A DNA stretch of 64,000 nt from Oscheius onirici. Taxonomy: Eukaryota > Nematoda > Chromadorea > Rhabditida > Rhabditidae. Positions 12,516 to 23,050 of this stretch are shown in pieces. The notes under the pieces were generated by a model. It was not told the DNA's origin. It did not search any database and saw nothing but the letters and a program-made list of their open reading frames with translations. How positions within the stretch are numbered: the stretch's first letter is position 1; each line of letters begins with the position of its first letter. The translations under genes and the position numbers were made by a program. The stretch lies in contig OW051469.1 in the NCBI GenBank assembly GCA_932521025.1, positions 9,932,398 to 9,996,397 on the forward strand, in the 5' to 3' direction.

Positions 12516-13471
12516 TTATTGAGGACGGACAGATTCCATTGACGGGGCCAGGGTCCAGAGACTTTCTCCGTCTCGCTCTGTCTGTCTCAGTCGGTCGAGG
12601 AAGGCTCCGGGTCCGCTGGAATCAGAGAGTCCGAGGGCTAAAAACCTGAGAGTATAGGTGAGAGAAATTGAGTTCTGGACAGAGACAGAGAAAAGGAAAC
12701 TAACCAGAAATTGTGTAGGGATCAGGTAGTCGCGGTAGCCGGACCATGGCCTTTTTGGATCGGTACCGGAGACAGATAAGAGTCGAGCAGATAAAGATGA
12801 GGATGGTTAGACATGAGACAATGATCAAGACGAGCCAGAGGGGAAAGGAGCCGTGTGTGAGCTAAAAACATAAAATTTCTCAAATCTTCAAAAACTCACA
12901 AGAAGAGGCTTATCTACGGAATCCATCATCCGGAGATCTAAAGCTGTTAGTAGCTTGTTGTCTCTCTGAACCAGTAGAGGATCGAGAGTATGAGTCTCCA
13001 GAGCAATGGACATGGTATGGCTGGGAGAATGATCGCCTTCTCTCTGTTCCTGTTTCCTCAATTGATTTAGGAACTCTTGAAGAAGCCAGTCTTCGTACTT
13101 GTCGATACTTTGGGGAGGTACGTCGGTCTGGAAAATAGGGATTGAAAACGCCACAACCGACAGGACTGTCTAACTGTCGAAGCTGTGGTCAACTAACGTA
13201 GGCAACAAACGACGTCTATACTGTAGCTTGATATTTCGAACGGCAACCGACGTGGCTGTCTAACTGTGGCAAGTCTCAGTTTCTAGTATCCTACCTGTCT
13301 CAAAGCCAAAGCATAGATGGCCTGTCGAAGTCGAAAGCGAAGATCGTCCATAGTAGTATCGACAATTTTTGAGACGACATTATCCAGAGAAAGTGGATCC
13401 ACTTTCGGATCTCTCTGCTCCAATATTCTGGCAGCAGAGAAGGAGACAAGAATTAGCAGAAGACAGTGCAT
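12516..13471 (-). CDS. Predicted type I single-pass membrane protein, unrecognised
   Basis: Four exons (13471-13295, 13127-12900, 12861-12705, 12637-12516) encode about 227 residues. The chosen ATG gives a signal peptide, MHCLLLILVSFSAARILEQ. Then come about 115 charged, extracellular-looking residues with little cysteine, a transmembrane helix (FPLWLVLIIVSCLTILIFIC), a basic stop-transfer run RYRSKKAMVRL, and a ~60-residue serine/acid-rich cytoplasmic tail ending SMESVRPQ. An upstream in-frame ATG would spoil the signal peptide. The poly(A) signal AATAAA overlaps the stop codon. A TACTCAG just upstream of the ATG, and an upstream same-strand gene ending about 94 bases away, suggest trans-splicing from an operon. 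I do not recognise a family. Confidence 0.75.
13151..13269 (-). repeat. Dispersed palindromic motif, three copies in an intron
   Basis: Units at 13151, about 13200 and about 13242 in the first intron of the single-pass membrane protein gene, sense orientation, ~50-base period. The middle one is degenerate. Confidence 0.8.
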
Positions 13472-13564
13472 TAGATGGGACTGACTTTGTCTGGACTGAC
13501 CCTCTGAGTACACAAAACACAGCTGCATGTCACCTGGCCACTGGGTGGCGGCAGCACGCGACAG

Positions 13565-14298
13565 TCAATTAGCATTAGAGGCTTCGGTGTCAGCACCTTT
13601 GATGACTGCACCAGACTGCCAAAGTTAGACAGTTCACAATCACAAGATTCACTAGAAGATGGCCACAGCTCCTTTCCAAGGAACACAGACCATAACGATC
13701 TCGACTGGCAGAATCTTTTCTCCGAGGTTGATACAAGGAAGGTTAGGATACTGGATCGGGCCCTTGAAGTAGACGGGGCTGTTTTGGAAGGTGAAGTAAC
13801 GGATGGTCTTCAGCTTTCTGAAGAAGACGGTCTCTCTGTCTCTATCTCCAGAAACTGACTCAATAAGTACAGGCCAAACAGTCGGACAGTAGATGTCCAG
13901 ATGACCAAAGTGAGCGACGATCACATCACTGAGTCTCAGAATCACGTAAGAGTGTTTGTCAAAAACATCGACCAAGATGTTCTTGACTTGGAACAGTGGG
14001 AAATTGTTGATCAGAACAAAGTGCTCCCTGAAAACTTTTCAATGTTGGCCTGCCCTCAAACTCACTTCCAGCCCTCCTCATCTTTTCCCGTTCGACCGGC
14101 CAGCTGGAACGCCTGTCCTTTGACAGTTTCCAATATGATTACGTGATTGAGCAGAATTCTATAAGAGATGCACAGAGTAAATTAGACTTACTGATCAATG
14201 ATGTGAGGCTCCTTGACTATCATGGCAGTGTCTTTTCCGACCTCAATCTCTAGAATCTCACTGGGCCTTTTGAAAGAACCATTCTCTTGATTGGTCAT
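13565..14298 (-). CDS. Unrecognised protein upstream in a likely two-gene operon
   Basis: The gene starts MTNQENGSFKRPSEILEIEV at 14298. It continues through an exon with HVIILETVKGQAFQLAGRTG and a long exon carrying EHFVLINNFPLFQVKN and HSYVILRLSDVIVAHFGHLD. Junction phases agree (about 14298-14191, 14154-14065, 14032-13695). Two 3' ends are possible. The long exon may run on to a stop at 13652. Alternatively, a GTTATG donor near 13695 joins the acceptor at 13620 to add a short tail (SGAVIKGADTEASNAN) ending at 13565, leaving about 94 bases to the next start, typical of nematode operons. No signal peptide or membrane helix is evident, and no family is recognised. Confidence 0.6.
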
Positions 14299-15333
14299 AG
14301 TTTAGTCGACCAGTTGGAAGGGACGCAGCTTGGAAGATTGGCCATTTTTCCCACAATGAATACCAATGAGACAGCTATTGCGAAGGAGACTGTCTGGGAA
14401 AATGAGGGCGTCGAAAAATTACTGATTTTGAGACGAACCCAACAAGAATTTCTAAAAGCCACAGTTAGACAGCTACGTCGGTTGTGGTTCGATCTACATG
14501 GCCACAACAGCGACAGTTAGATAGCCAAAGCTGAAATAGCCGTCAATAAATCTAGAGAAAAAGTTGATGCCACACAACGACAGGAATCCTTTTCGGCACC
14601 TCTTTTTTGCTATTTACCAATATCTCCCGGGTGATAATGATGAATAATCGCGTTGTTTGGTTCCTTCCCCATGCCCCAGCCTCTTTTTTCCGTCCTCCAT
14701 TCTGCGATCACATACAGCATTCCGACCGGTCCGTTGAGCAAAAAGTGTACGCGCGCTATGGACGACGATCACCTGCGCTGGTGGGATCTCACTCGAAAGA
14801 GACGCTCGGCCTGTCAGCATGAAAAATGACCAGTTCAAATTAAGGAAGTGGCACGGAACCAAAAGATTCAAGGAAAGATTTCAAAATTTTGTCATTTAGA
14901 AAGTTTAGCAAGTCTTTTTTTTGTAAAGCATTTAAGCCTAAGTGTTCAGCTTCACAGACGTCTGATTGTGGAGACTGTGGCTTAGTAACTCGGACTAGCC
15001 GACGTAGCTGTCTAACTGTGGAGACTGTGACATCTATAGAGAGTCCAGTTTTTGGATTTTTTTTGCTCAGCTTAAAAATCTTGTATCCAGCTGTCCCGTT
15101 TCCTGTCATAAGGTGGTCTTATCTACAATCCATATCCGAGATTGGAGTCTTTTTCTTCCCGGGAGCTTTTTCTGCGCATGTCCGCTCCACGCAGAGAGGG
15201 GCGCGGCATCAAAAGAAGAGCCGCTGGCCGTTTAGCAAATCCAATACAGTCCGACCACCAAGTCTATTTAAAGCTAGAAATGGCTTGATGACGGAGTCAA
15301 TTAGGTCTTCCTTTTCAATCAAAAGGAGAGAAG

Positions 15334-17687
15334 ATGGACTGCTCCAGTAAGGAGAAGGTCTAGTTTTTCTGAAATTCTTTTAATTAACATTATACTTTTC
15401 TAGGCTTTACGACTTGTCGGTTATGTAGCCTCTGGATTTACGACTATTGCCGTACTGTCCCTTTGTGTCACTCTACCTCTCATTTATAACTATGTCGGCT
15501 CGGTCAAGAGACAGATGAACCAGGAAATGAGCATGTGCCAGGTAGGTCATATTATTTTAACCTATTTTTTAACGTATCTTTATTTAACAAGCCATTTGAC
15601 GTGAAAACCCAGTGAATAATAGTCTGTTAAAAATTCAAGCCACAACCGACGCAACTGTCTAACTGTCTAAACTGTTACTCTTTAGTTGAAATATTACGTG
15701 TGGAAGGAATAAACCCCCCTCCTAAAATTTTCGTTTTTAATCCAAATGCCACAAAAATTTGGCAGAAAGGGGCAGTATAGGGCCCAACTTCCCCACAAAA
15801 TTTCAGCCGATTTGCATTTTCTATGGCGGAGCTAGGTCGATTTTATCACTTTTTGGGGTCCGACCTCGCGACACTGTCGGACCCATAACTTTTTTGAGGA
15901 TAACGTATCGGCATGTTCTATAGGCTATGGCATGCATCACATATGAGGCTATATCCCTGCACAATATCAGCCCAAGCCACCGAACAGTTTTCTCAAACAC
16001 TCGCTCCCCAACTTTTTTTCACTTGGCCAAAAACACCATGTATCATGGAATTTTTTGGTCAAAAATTTTTATTCGTGTATTAGCATCGTACTGACTTGCT
16101 ATTACCCAAAAACTTGTTTGCTCCTCGAAATTCGGGATGGAAGGGGCGAAAAGAGGCAAAAAACTGGGATTGCTTCTAGAACAGAAGCTTCTAGAACATT
16201 CTATGAGACATTCTACGACCTAATTTCGCCCCTTCCATCCCGAATTTCGAGGAGCAAACAAGTTTTTAGGTAAAAGCCAGTACGATGTCAGTATGATGCT
16301 ATTGGAAGAATAAAAATTTTTGACCAAAAAATTCCATGATAGTTCTACATGGTGTTTTTCGCCGAGTGAAAAAAAGTTGGGGAGCGAATGTTTTGTGAAA
16401 ACTGTTCGATGGCTTGGTCTGGTATTGTGCAGGGATTTTCCTCAAAAACCTCAAAAAAAGTTATGGGTCCGACAGTGCCGCCAGGTCGGACCCAAAAAAG
16501 TGATAAAATCGACCTAGCTCCGCCATAGAAAATGCAAATCGGCTGAAATTTTGTGGGGAGGTTGGGCCCTATACTGCTCCCTTCCAGCCAAATTTTTGTG
16601 GCATTTGGATTAAAAACGAAAATTTTAGGAGGGGGGGTTTATTCCTTCCACACGTAATAAATAACACTACCGCTGTCTAACTGTGGCTAACAGGAGCTCG
16701 AACGGTATAAAGAGAGCTAAAACTGGATTTTTTTTTGGCTTCCAATGGGCTTCTTTCACAATAAATGAATAAAAACTGACCGCATGCCTAATTCTCACCT
16801 CTTTTAGGCTAATGCCCGTGATCTCTTCAACGATCTTGTTCAACTCCGATCAGCTCCTGTCAATCTGAATCTGACCCGTGTTGAACGTGCCGCTTATGGA
16901 GAGGACAATGCTTACGGAAGCGGTCCCGGAGGATCTTCTGACTCTTCTCATCCAGCTCCCCCTGCAGCCGTTTTCGGCGGCCACGAGACTCACGACAGTA
17001 AGCAAGGACTAAAGTGCGAAGACTGTTGTCTGCCTGGACCTGATGGACCTCGTGGCCCGCCTGGAAGACCTGGAAGAAATGGAAACGCTGGTACTAACGG
17101 CCTGCCTGGAAATCCTGGACGTGCGCCACCGAAGCCGTGCAAACCTGCTACTCCCCCGCCTTGCAAGCCCTGTCCCGCTGGTCCTCCTGGTCCTCCTGGA
17201 GCGCCTGGAGACCAAGGAGCCTGTGGAAACAGCGGTGTGGATGGAAACAAGGGTCCTGATGGGCCTCCTGGACCCCAGGGACCGAAGGGACATCCCGGAT
17301 CTCCTGGACCAATCGGAGCACAAGGAGGACCTGGAGAGCCGGGAAATCCTGGGGCTAATGGTCAACCCAAGCCTGGAGCTCAGGGACCACCTGGAAATGT
17401 TGGACCTCAGGTATGGTTTGTCTCTCTGTCCCTCTGTTTTTCCTTCTCTGACTAAACTGAACGTTCAGGGACCACGTGGATCTGCTGGTGAGAATGGAAA
17501 GGACGGAATTCCCGGTGCTCCTGGAGAGAAAGGACCAGCAGGAGAAAAGGGAATTCCCGGTGAGGACGGACGTCCCGGAAACCCTGGCAGAAATGGAAAG
17601 GACGGTCATTCGGGAGAGAAGGGAATCTGTCCTAAGTACTGTTCCGCCGACGGCGGAGTCTTTTTCGAGGACGGAACAAGACGCTAG
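15334..17687 (+). CDS. Cuticle collagen
   Basis: Four exons (15334-15357, 15404-15541, 16808-17410, 17469-17687) encode about 327 residues. The N-terminus has the nematode cuticle collagen domain: a membrane helix ([20 protein letters not shown]) followed by [11 protein letters not shown]. An RVER site could serve for subtilisin-like release. A CEDCC cluster precedes interrupted Gly-X-Y blocks, including a CKP-rich break. The protein ends with [18 protein letters not shown], a common tail of one collagen subfamily. Such proteins are secreted by hypodermis and crosslinked through the flanking cysteines. Intron 2 (15542-16807) is unusually long because it carries a foldback element. AATAAA at about 17719 lies past the stop, inside the 57 bases that separate it from the convergent gene. 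Confidence 0.95.
15694..16657. mobile_element. 964-base foldback (palindromic) element in a collagen intron
   Basis: The two halves are near-perfect reverse complements. The left end TTACGTGTGGAAGGAATAAA is matched by TTTATTCCTTCCACACGTAA on the right. The centre folds around GAAATTCGGGATGGAAGGGG near 16130 and its complement near 16220. Both ends are flanked by TA, which fits TA target-site duplication as made by Tc1/mariner-type transposases. Arms are about 450 bases with scattered mismatches. No transposase ORF is present, so it would be non-autonomous. Confidence 0.88.
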
Positions 17688-17743
17688 TAATCAAATAACT
17701 ATTTATTTGTACATAGAAATAAAAGAATGGCGATCAGTTCGGT

Positions 17744-18931
17744 CTACTGACTGACAATGTGGGTGAGGTAGTAGAGCTCGTATTGGGTGTTTGCGTTCAC
17801 TTCGGAAGTCGAGATAAAGTTCGCCGAACTGCAGTTTTTCAATAGTTGGACTAGACTCTTTTCCAGAAGCGGAGGGAGGTTTTTGGAGAAAACTGCCTCA
17901 GCCATGACGGGGAACATTCGAAATCCTTTTGGATCAGTCGCGTCGACGAGTTTCACATCAGTTGTGGCCATGCAACGACCCAGAGCAGTAGCCGCAGCGA
18001 TGTTGTTGTGACTACAGGCTGCCGAAGAGTAGAGTCGTTTGACTATTCTGAATTTGGAGAGGGTAAAAAGGACAGCAGAGAGATACCTGTCCAATGCCGC
18101 CGAAGACAGAACATAGCCTGGACCAGGTGCTGTGAAGTTCACGTCGTACTCTGGATTCTTCAAAAGAGTACCGAAGGCGATTGCATCCGAACTGTTCAGG
18201 CTCTAAAACTAGGTAGAAAATGAGCCACAACCGACGGAGCTGTCTAACTGTCCAGACTGCGGCAATAAAGTTAGGCAACAACCGACTCGGCTGTCTAACT
18301 GTGGCAACAAGAAAGACCATACCTCCAGAGCCTTTTTGAGATTCTCGACGACGACAAAAGCCGTATCCGGAGCCTTGAGGTACCATTCGAATCCCTGATG
18401 GTTAGTGTGCATCTCCTCGAGCGATTCTTTCGTCCAGAGCCAGTCAGTTTGATTGTTCTTGCTTGTTCTCAGATGACGGAAAATGTGAGAGGGCAGACTG
18501 CCGATTCCGCGACGGGGAGAGCCGAAGAGGACCTGATCGCAGTGTCTGGCCCACGTGTTCCAGATGTTCCAGGCTCGAAGCGACTTGCTTGGAGACGTTG
18601 TGATGTGGCAGAAGAGTTTCGGACCAGTCTTTCCGATTGGATTGTCGTATTGCGCTGAAGACTTTGTTACAAAATTTAGCCACAACTGACTCAGCTGTCT
18701 AACTGTCTTGCATGTAGCTTCTAAAATATAGCCACAACCGACTCAGCTGTTTACCTGTTGCAACTGTGACTTTCAAAAAAACTAACCTTCGTAGTGAAAT
18801 GCGTTTGCAAGGGTCGAACAGTAGACGAAGAGGACGATTCCGACGATGAGCCCGGCAGCGAACCAGATGGCCAGACAGAAGGCGTCGAAGAGATGCTGAA
18901 GGGAGAGGCGACGTTCTTTCAAAGGGGACAT
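17744..18931 (-). CDS. Core-1 beta-1,3-galactosyltransferase-like (C1GALT1/Cosmc family)
   Basis: Four exons (18931-18787, 18654-18323, 18202-18087, 18047-17744) encode about 298 residues with type II Golgi topology: a short basic cytoplasmic end, then a helix (FCLAIWFAAGLIVGIVLFVY). Family features are AWNIWNTWARHCDQVLFGS, WLWTKESLEEMHTNHQGFEW and the acceptor-side GPGYVLSSAALDR. C1GALT1 adds galactose to O-linked GalNAc. The metal-binding DDD of active enzymes (KADDDTY) is here KAPDTAF, so only one aspartate remains. That makes catalysis doubtful and recalls Cosmc, the inactive chaperone of the same family. Two introns contain dispersed palindromic motifs. Its 3' end faces the collagen gene. 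Confidence 0.85.
18225..18304 (-). repeat. Dispersed palindromic motif, two copies in a C1GALT-like intron
   Basis: Copies at 18225-18253 and about 18276-18304, sense orientation. A further pair (18680-18760) sits in intron 1 of the same gene. Confidence 0.85.
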
Positions 18932-19741
18932 TCTCGAACTGAAGGGACTCTTATCCAATTAAATATACAAAATTTGAATGTTTTAAAGAAAAACTACTAT
19001 TTCAGAACTTTTCATTAAAAACGTTTTTGAAGTAATTATGCAAACAAAAAGAAACTTGGAATTGTGCTTTTCCACTGAAATCTCGTTTGGCTTGTCTAAC
19101 TCTCAATGAGCAACTCTTCAAAATCAAGACGCCTGGAAAATGTTTCCTCTGCTGCTTATACGTAAGTCTATTCTCTCAACTGCCAATTTGTTCCATCCAG
19201 AGGTAGCTTTGCTCAGACGGTCTGGAACCATTTTGGGGGTCATCGACCGGATCCGATCCAAACCATCTCGTGACGGATTCGATGGAAAGATGAGAAGAGC
19301 GGACTGGCCAAAGGAGAAGAGTCAGCTCGACACTGGACCAAATGTCCCAGACGAAACCGGAGACGAAGTTGATCATAGCGCGACGAAGCCATTCTTTCTC
19401 GCCTACCTGCTGACAGTTCCTCCGTGCCTGAAGAACATGGTCATAGCCAGGGCTATTCTTTTTAGCTCTTTGAAAGGAGAGAACTACTGGGCGAAAGACT
19501 ATGCGCGTCTTGAAGACATGATGTTTGACAGGCTACAGTAGAACCAACATGTACACACTATCTCTCTGTTCCTTTGCCTCCCTCTGACTCTGACTCTCTA
19601 ACATATTCCCAAAGATTACCTCCTTTGCAGATGGCTGCTGCGTCCTTCGTCAATCTGATGTCGACAGACTAAGTGTCCGAAAGACACGATCCGAGAGGCT
19701 GGACGACTTTTACAGAAACCTAGATTACTCCTCACCCCGAG
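18932..19741. other. Region without a firm gene; possible gene relic
   Basis: A plausible short first exon starts at 19108 (MSNSSKSRRLENVSSAAY) with a good GTAAGT donor at about 19161. The next exon opens GSFAQTVWNHFGGHRPDP but reaches a stop soon after. Another frame stays open to 19541 with no recognisable family. This could be a decayed gene or the edge of the repeat block that follows. Confidence 0.35.
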
Positions 19742-20396
19742 GACTTCTAAACTAAGAAACAAACTAGCTTTTCGCTAGAATATGGTACAAGATTTGGCAA
19801 GGGTATTGGCAGGGCTTTTACGCCTGCCAAAAAGAGTAAAGAATCACGGATAACAAGCGATGGTCTCTTTAGATATCAGAACGACTTGGAACCCTGGTTG
19901 CTTGTTGACTAGTTGGTCTTGCAGTTCCAGTAGCTCCAGCGAGTCTTGCCCTGTTGCTCCAGAGTTCTGACACCGATAGATCCCAGGAACGGAGAGAGTG
20001 ACGTCATTCAATCTCTCAATGGCAGTCCATTGCTCCATGGTTTAGAGACCACAACGCTTATTACGTTGCCATCTGCCAGACCATCGGCTCGATAGAGACT
20101 TAGGCTGACAGTAAACGCGATAAACAACGCTCGGAACTGAAGACGACTGCGTCTTCCACTTCATCTGCTGCCTTCTCTCAGTCGTCTTCACCAAGAGCAT
20201 CATCGTCCATGAAGAAAGGCCCGGGCAGCTATGAAAAGAGCGACATCAAAGGAAACGAATCCGCCATGTCATTGCTCCGTTGATTAGAAACCATGAAGTT
20301 TCTAAACGATGGAGACGGATTCCTGTTATAACAGGGATCCGTCACGACTGGGCTCACTACCAGTTGTGTCCTTGGGGTAGAGAAACCCTCTGATCA

Positions 20397-21032
20397 GTGT
20401 GCCAAGAACTAATCTTCGTCGCCAGTTTTTTTTCACACAGATCCAGGTTCCAGGTACTAACGAGGTCCAATAACGTGATTCCAAAAACAAACAGTAATTT
20501 TATCATTCATAAAACAAAGTCAAAAAAAAAAAAAAATTTCCCCAAGCTTGGCATCGTCACAGAAGAAGAAATTGTGGGGCCGATCGACCACACTGGAATA
20601 AACGATACCAGAGATCAGGCCGTAATGGATGTCAGGAAGACGAATGAAGAACCTGAGGTCTTTTTCGTCTTTTTCGGTCCAGACAACCAGCAGCTCGGCT
20701 GGAAGAAAAAAGACTATCTGTCTTTCCTGAAGCAAGAAGGAATATACGACCCCGATGAGCGAACAGTCTGGGGATTTCGGCGACATCTGACTGAGCGACG
20801 ACGCATTCATCATCATCTCGATGAGCAGGTCTTCAAAACTGTCAGCGACTCGTTGACCAGTAGACGAATCACGTGTCTGGAAGAAGATGAACGGGATATC
20901 TACGAGGAACTCGTTCGCATGGCTGATCATAGGGACTTCATGAATGCCCGCGATCTGACTGCCCCTCCTAGAGCCAGGAGACCACGAGTACAGCCCAAGC
21001 TGCTGATGTCCCGCCACCAACCTACAGCCTGA
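20397..21032 (+). CDS. Candidate ORF of unknown function inside the repeat-bounded interval
   Basis: A single open frame of about 211 codons. Its first ~50 codons are low-complexity (a poly-A run gives lysines), so the start is doubtful. The rest looks protein-like: EEIVGPIDHTGINDTRDQAV, FFGPDNQQLGWKKKDYLSFL, a charged histidine-rich segment and a basic proline-rich end. No catalytic motif of a transposase, integrase or reverse transcriptase was found. It may be an accessory gene of the surrounding element or chance. Confidence 0.3.
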   Translation: MCQELIFVASFFSHRSRFQVLTRSNNVIPKTNSNFIIHKTKSKKKKNFPKLGIVTEEEIVGPIDHTGINDTRDQAVMDVRKTNEEPEVFFVFFGPDNQQLGWKKKDYLSFLKQEGIYDPDERTVWGFRRHLTERRRIHHHLDEQVFKTVSDSLTSRRITCLEEDERDIYEELVRMADHRDFMNARDLTAPPRARRPRVQPKLLMSRHQPTA

Positions 21033-21779
21033 CCGTCCATCGAGTCAGTTCAATATATATATGGGACCGCCAACCCCCTCAGCCACAAGGACCACAAGGA
21101 CCTCATCAGCGTCGGACCCCGAGACGCAAAACTAGAAGAGCCTAGAAGTGTCTACTAACTTCCCAAATTTCCCCCTCTGACTGATTCCCGTCCCCAACCA
21201 GATAAACGTATCTCGAAAGGGGTTTTGTGATAGGCAGTGTGACAAAGAGACGCTTGGGGTAGTTTAGTTCAGGGATGAAATGCCCCCATAGTTAGAAACC
21301 TTCTTGTTCTGCGACTACCAGAGAACCACTCTGAAGTTTTCCACTGTATGCTCCTGAAACCAACCAGGACCAGAAAACCATCAGTGACGCATCCTGACCT
21401 CCTGAAGCTGCTTCGACTACCAGGACAAGAAGATGGACTACCAAGAAATCAACGACTGCAGATATGTAGTAGATTTTTAAATAAATTGTTCGTACTGGTA
21501 GACTTGTTCCTTAGGTGCTTGTAGTAGTGAGGGTGTGCCACCAACGACATCAGCTGCAGTCTTTCTGCCCTCTCTGGAAGAAGACCGAGGACTCTGACTC
21601 CGAGGCAGCTGGAGCACCTTGCCTTCGCATTCGCCTAGTGCAAGTAACTTCAGCCAGATACACATGGCCTCTGGATGCATTGGATCTGATAATAGTGCAG
21701 AGACTGCTGGAGCTGTAAGACCAGGATCACGTCCAGACATCTGAACACCCTTGGTAGCATCTCCAGAGCTATACCTGTA

Positions 21780-22353
21780 CAGGGTGCGGCAGAATTATGG
21801 GCGCAATTTGTTTACAAAGCGCGGGCGCGGACTGTTTCGTCTTTTTTCGAGTATTTAGACGTATACTTGTTTATTTTTATTTGTTTTAATATGATTCACT
21901 CATAAACTTGTTTGTGCCCTGAATTTGGGACCTCGAAGTGACACATGACTTGTACCGCGTTGAATGAACGTTGAAAAAAGACTTTATTGCGTACGGCGGG
22001 TCTCCAAATAATGGCTTCCAAACTCGCCCGATTTGAATCCCCTGGACTTTTCCGTATGGTCTGTATTGGAGAAGAAGGCATGCTCTGTCCCCCACAAAAT
22101 TTTGGATTCAATTAAGAAGAAGGCGTGGGAGGAATTTGATTACAATTACCTCCGGGAATCCTGCGCCGCATTCAAGACGAGACTCAAGCTCTGTGTCGCT
22201 GCTAAAGAAGGACTTTTTTAAACCTAAAGAATTACACTTGTTTGTTATTGACTAAAAAAAAGTAGTTACAAATTTCATTTTTCTTCCAATTTCTTAAAAT
22301 GACTTTTTGCCACGTTACGTTTTTAGGTGCGCCCATAATTCTGCCGCACCCTG
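21780..22353 (+). mobile_element. Mariner/Tc1-like element, internally deleted, with 26-base terminal repeats
   Basis: The 574-base element begins CAGGGTGCGGCAGAATTATG and ends with the exact reverse complement, each end flanked by TA, the Tc1/mariner target duplication. Inside, a short frame ending at 22221 matches the C-terminal part of a mariner transposase. Most of the transposase, including the first two catalytic aspartates, is missing, so the copy cannot move by itself. Confidence 0.88.
22015..22221 (+). pseudogene. Mariner-like transposase, C-terminal fragment
   Basis: The frame reads SPDLNPLDFSVWSVLEKKAC followed by HKILDSIKKKAWEEFDYNYL. SPDLNPLDFSVW is the signature around the third catalytic acidic residue of mariner transposases (DD34D type). 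The N-terminal DNA-binding domain and the first two acidic residues are absent. The frame is intact from this motif to the TAA. It is a relic inside the terminal repeats of the deleted element. Confidence 0.8.
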
Positions 22354-22847
22354 TAGAGTCGTGGATAATTCTACCATGGCGTCTTCTTATTCCTAGCAAC
22401 GGTTGAGGAAGAGACAGTAGCTGTGAAGCTATTCCAGTGACTGTACTCTCTGACTGCGTAGACTTCTGGAATGCCTTTCTATCACTCTTACTTGTTACGG
22501 TGCCAAAAGAAACTATTGTAATACCTCAGGAGAGAAACCTGTGTGCACTAGTGATCTATAAGAAGGAATCCAGTGACTGTAGCTGTCACGGAGAGACAGA
22601 CTCACAGCTTTCTCTCCTGCTGGTATAAATACAAAAGGAAGGAACAGTTAGCTACTATCCTGTAGAGTAGACTTCTGGAATGAAGACTGTAGGTCCTGGG
22701 GTCCAGCAGACTTCTTCTAGTGACTTTACCAGCCACTGAGGTACATGAGATCAAAGACGGCAGTCCGGATCTTGAGGAGCTGTGAGCTTCATCATAGACG
22801 GGTCCAGTAAGACTAGAACTCTGATCGATCGAGGAAGAGGAAAGTTG

Positions 22848-23050
22848 TGTAAGGGTCTGAGACTTGGTCGTCTCGACTCCGAAATAGTCATGACAACATA
22901 TGTTTCAGAGCTGATTCATGGCCGACTCTAAGAAGGGTCTAGAGGAGACTCGCGGAGAGACCAACGACAGCCTCGACTCTGATCTCTCTCACTCTCTGTC
23001 ACGTAGACTGTATATATAATAAACTAGTAATTGCCCAGACGTTTCTTATT
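22848..23050 (+). repeat. 203-base repeat with 4-base flanking duplication, copy 1
   Basis: Begins TGTAAGGGTCTGAGACTTGG, contains ACAACATATGTTTCAGAGCT and a TATATATAATAAACTAGT segment, and ends GTTTCTTATT. GTTG is present immediately before and after. A second copy of the family lies inverted at 59607-59820 with its own 4-base duplication. Size, TATA/AATAAA-like core and TGT start recall a solo LTR, but the 3' end is TT rather than CA. Confidence 0.7.
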
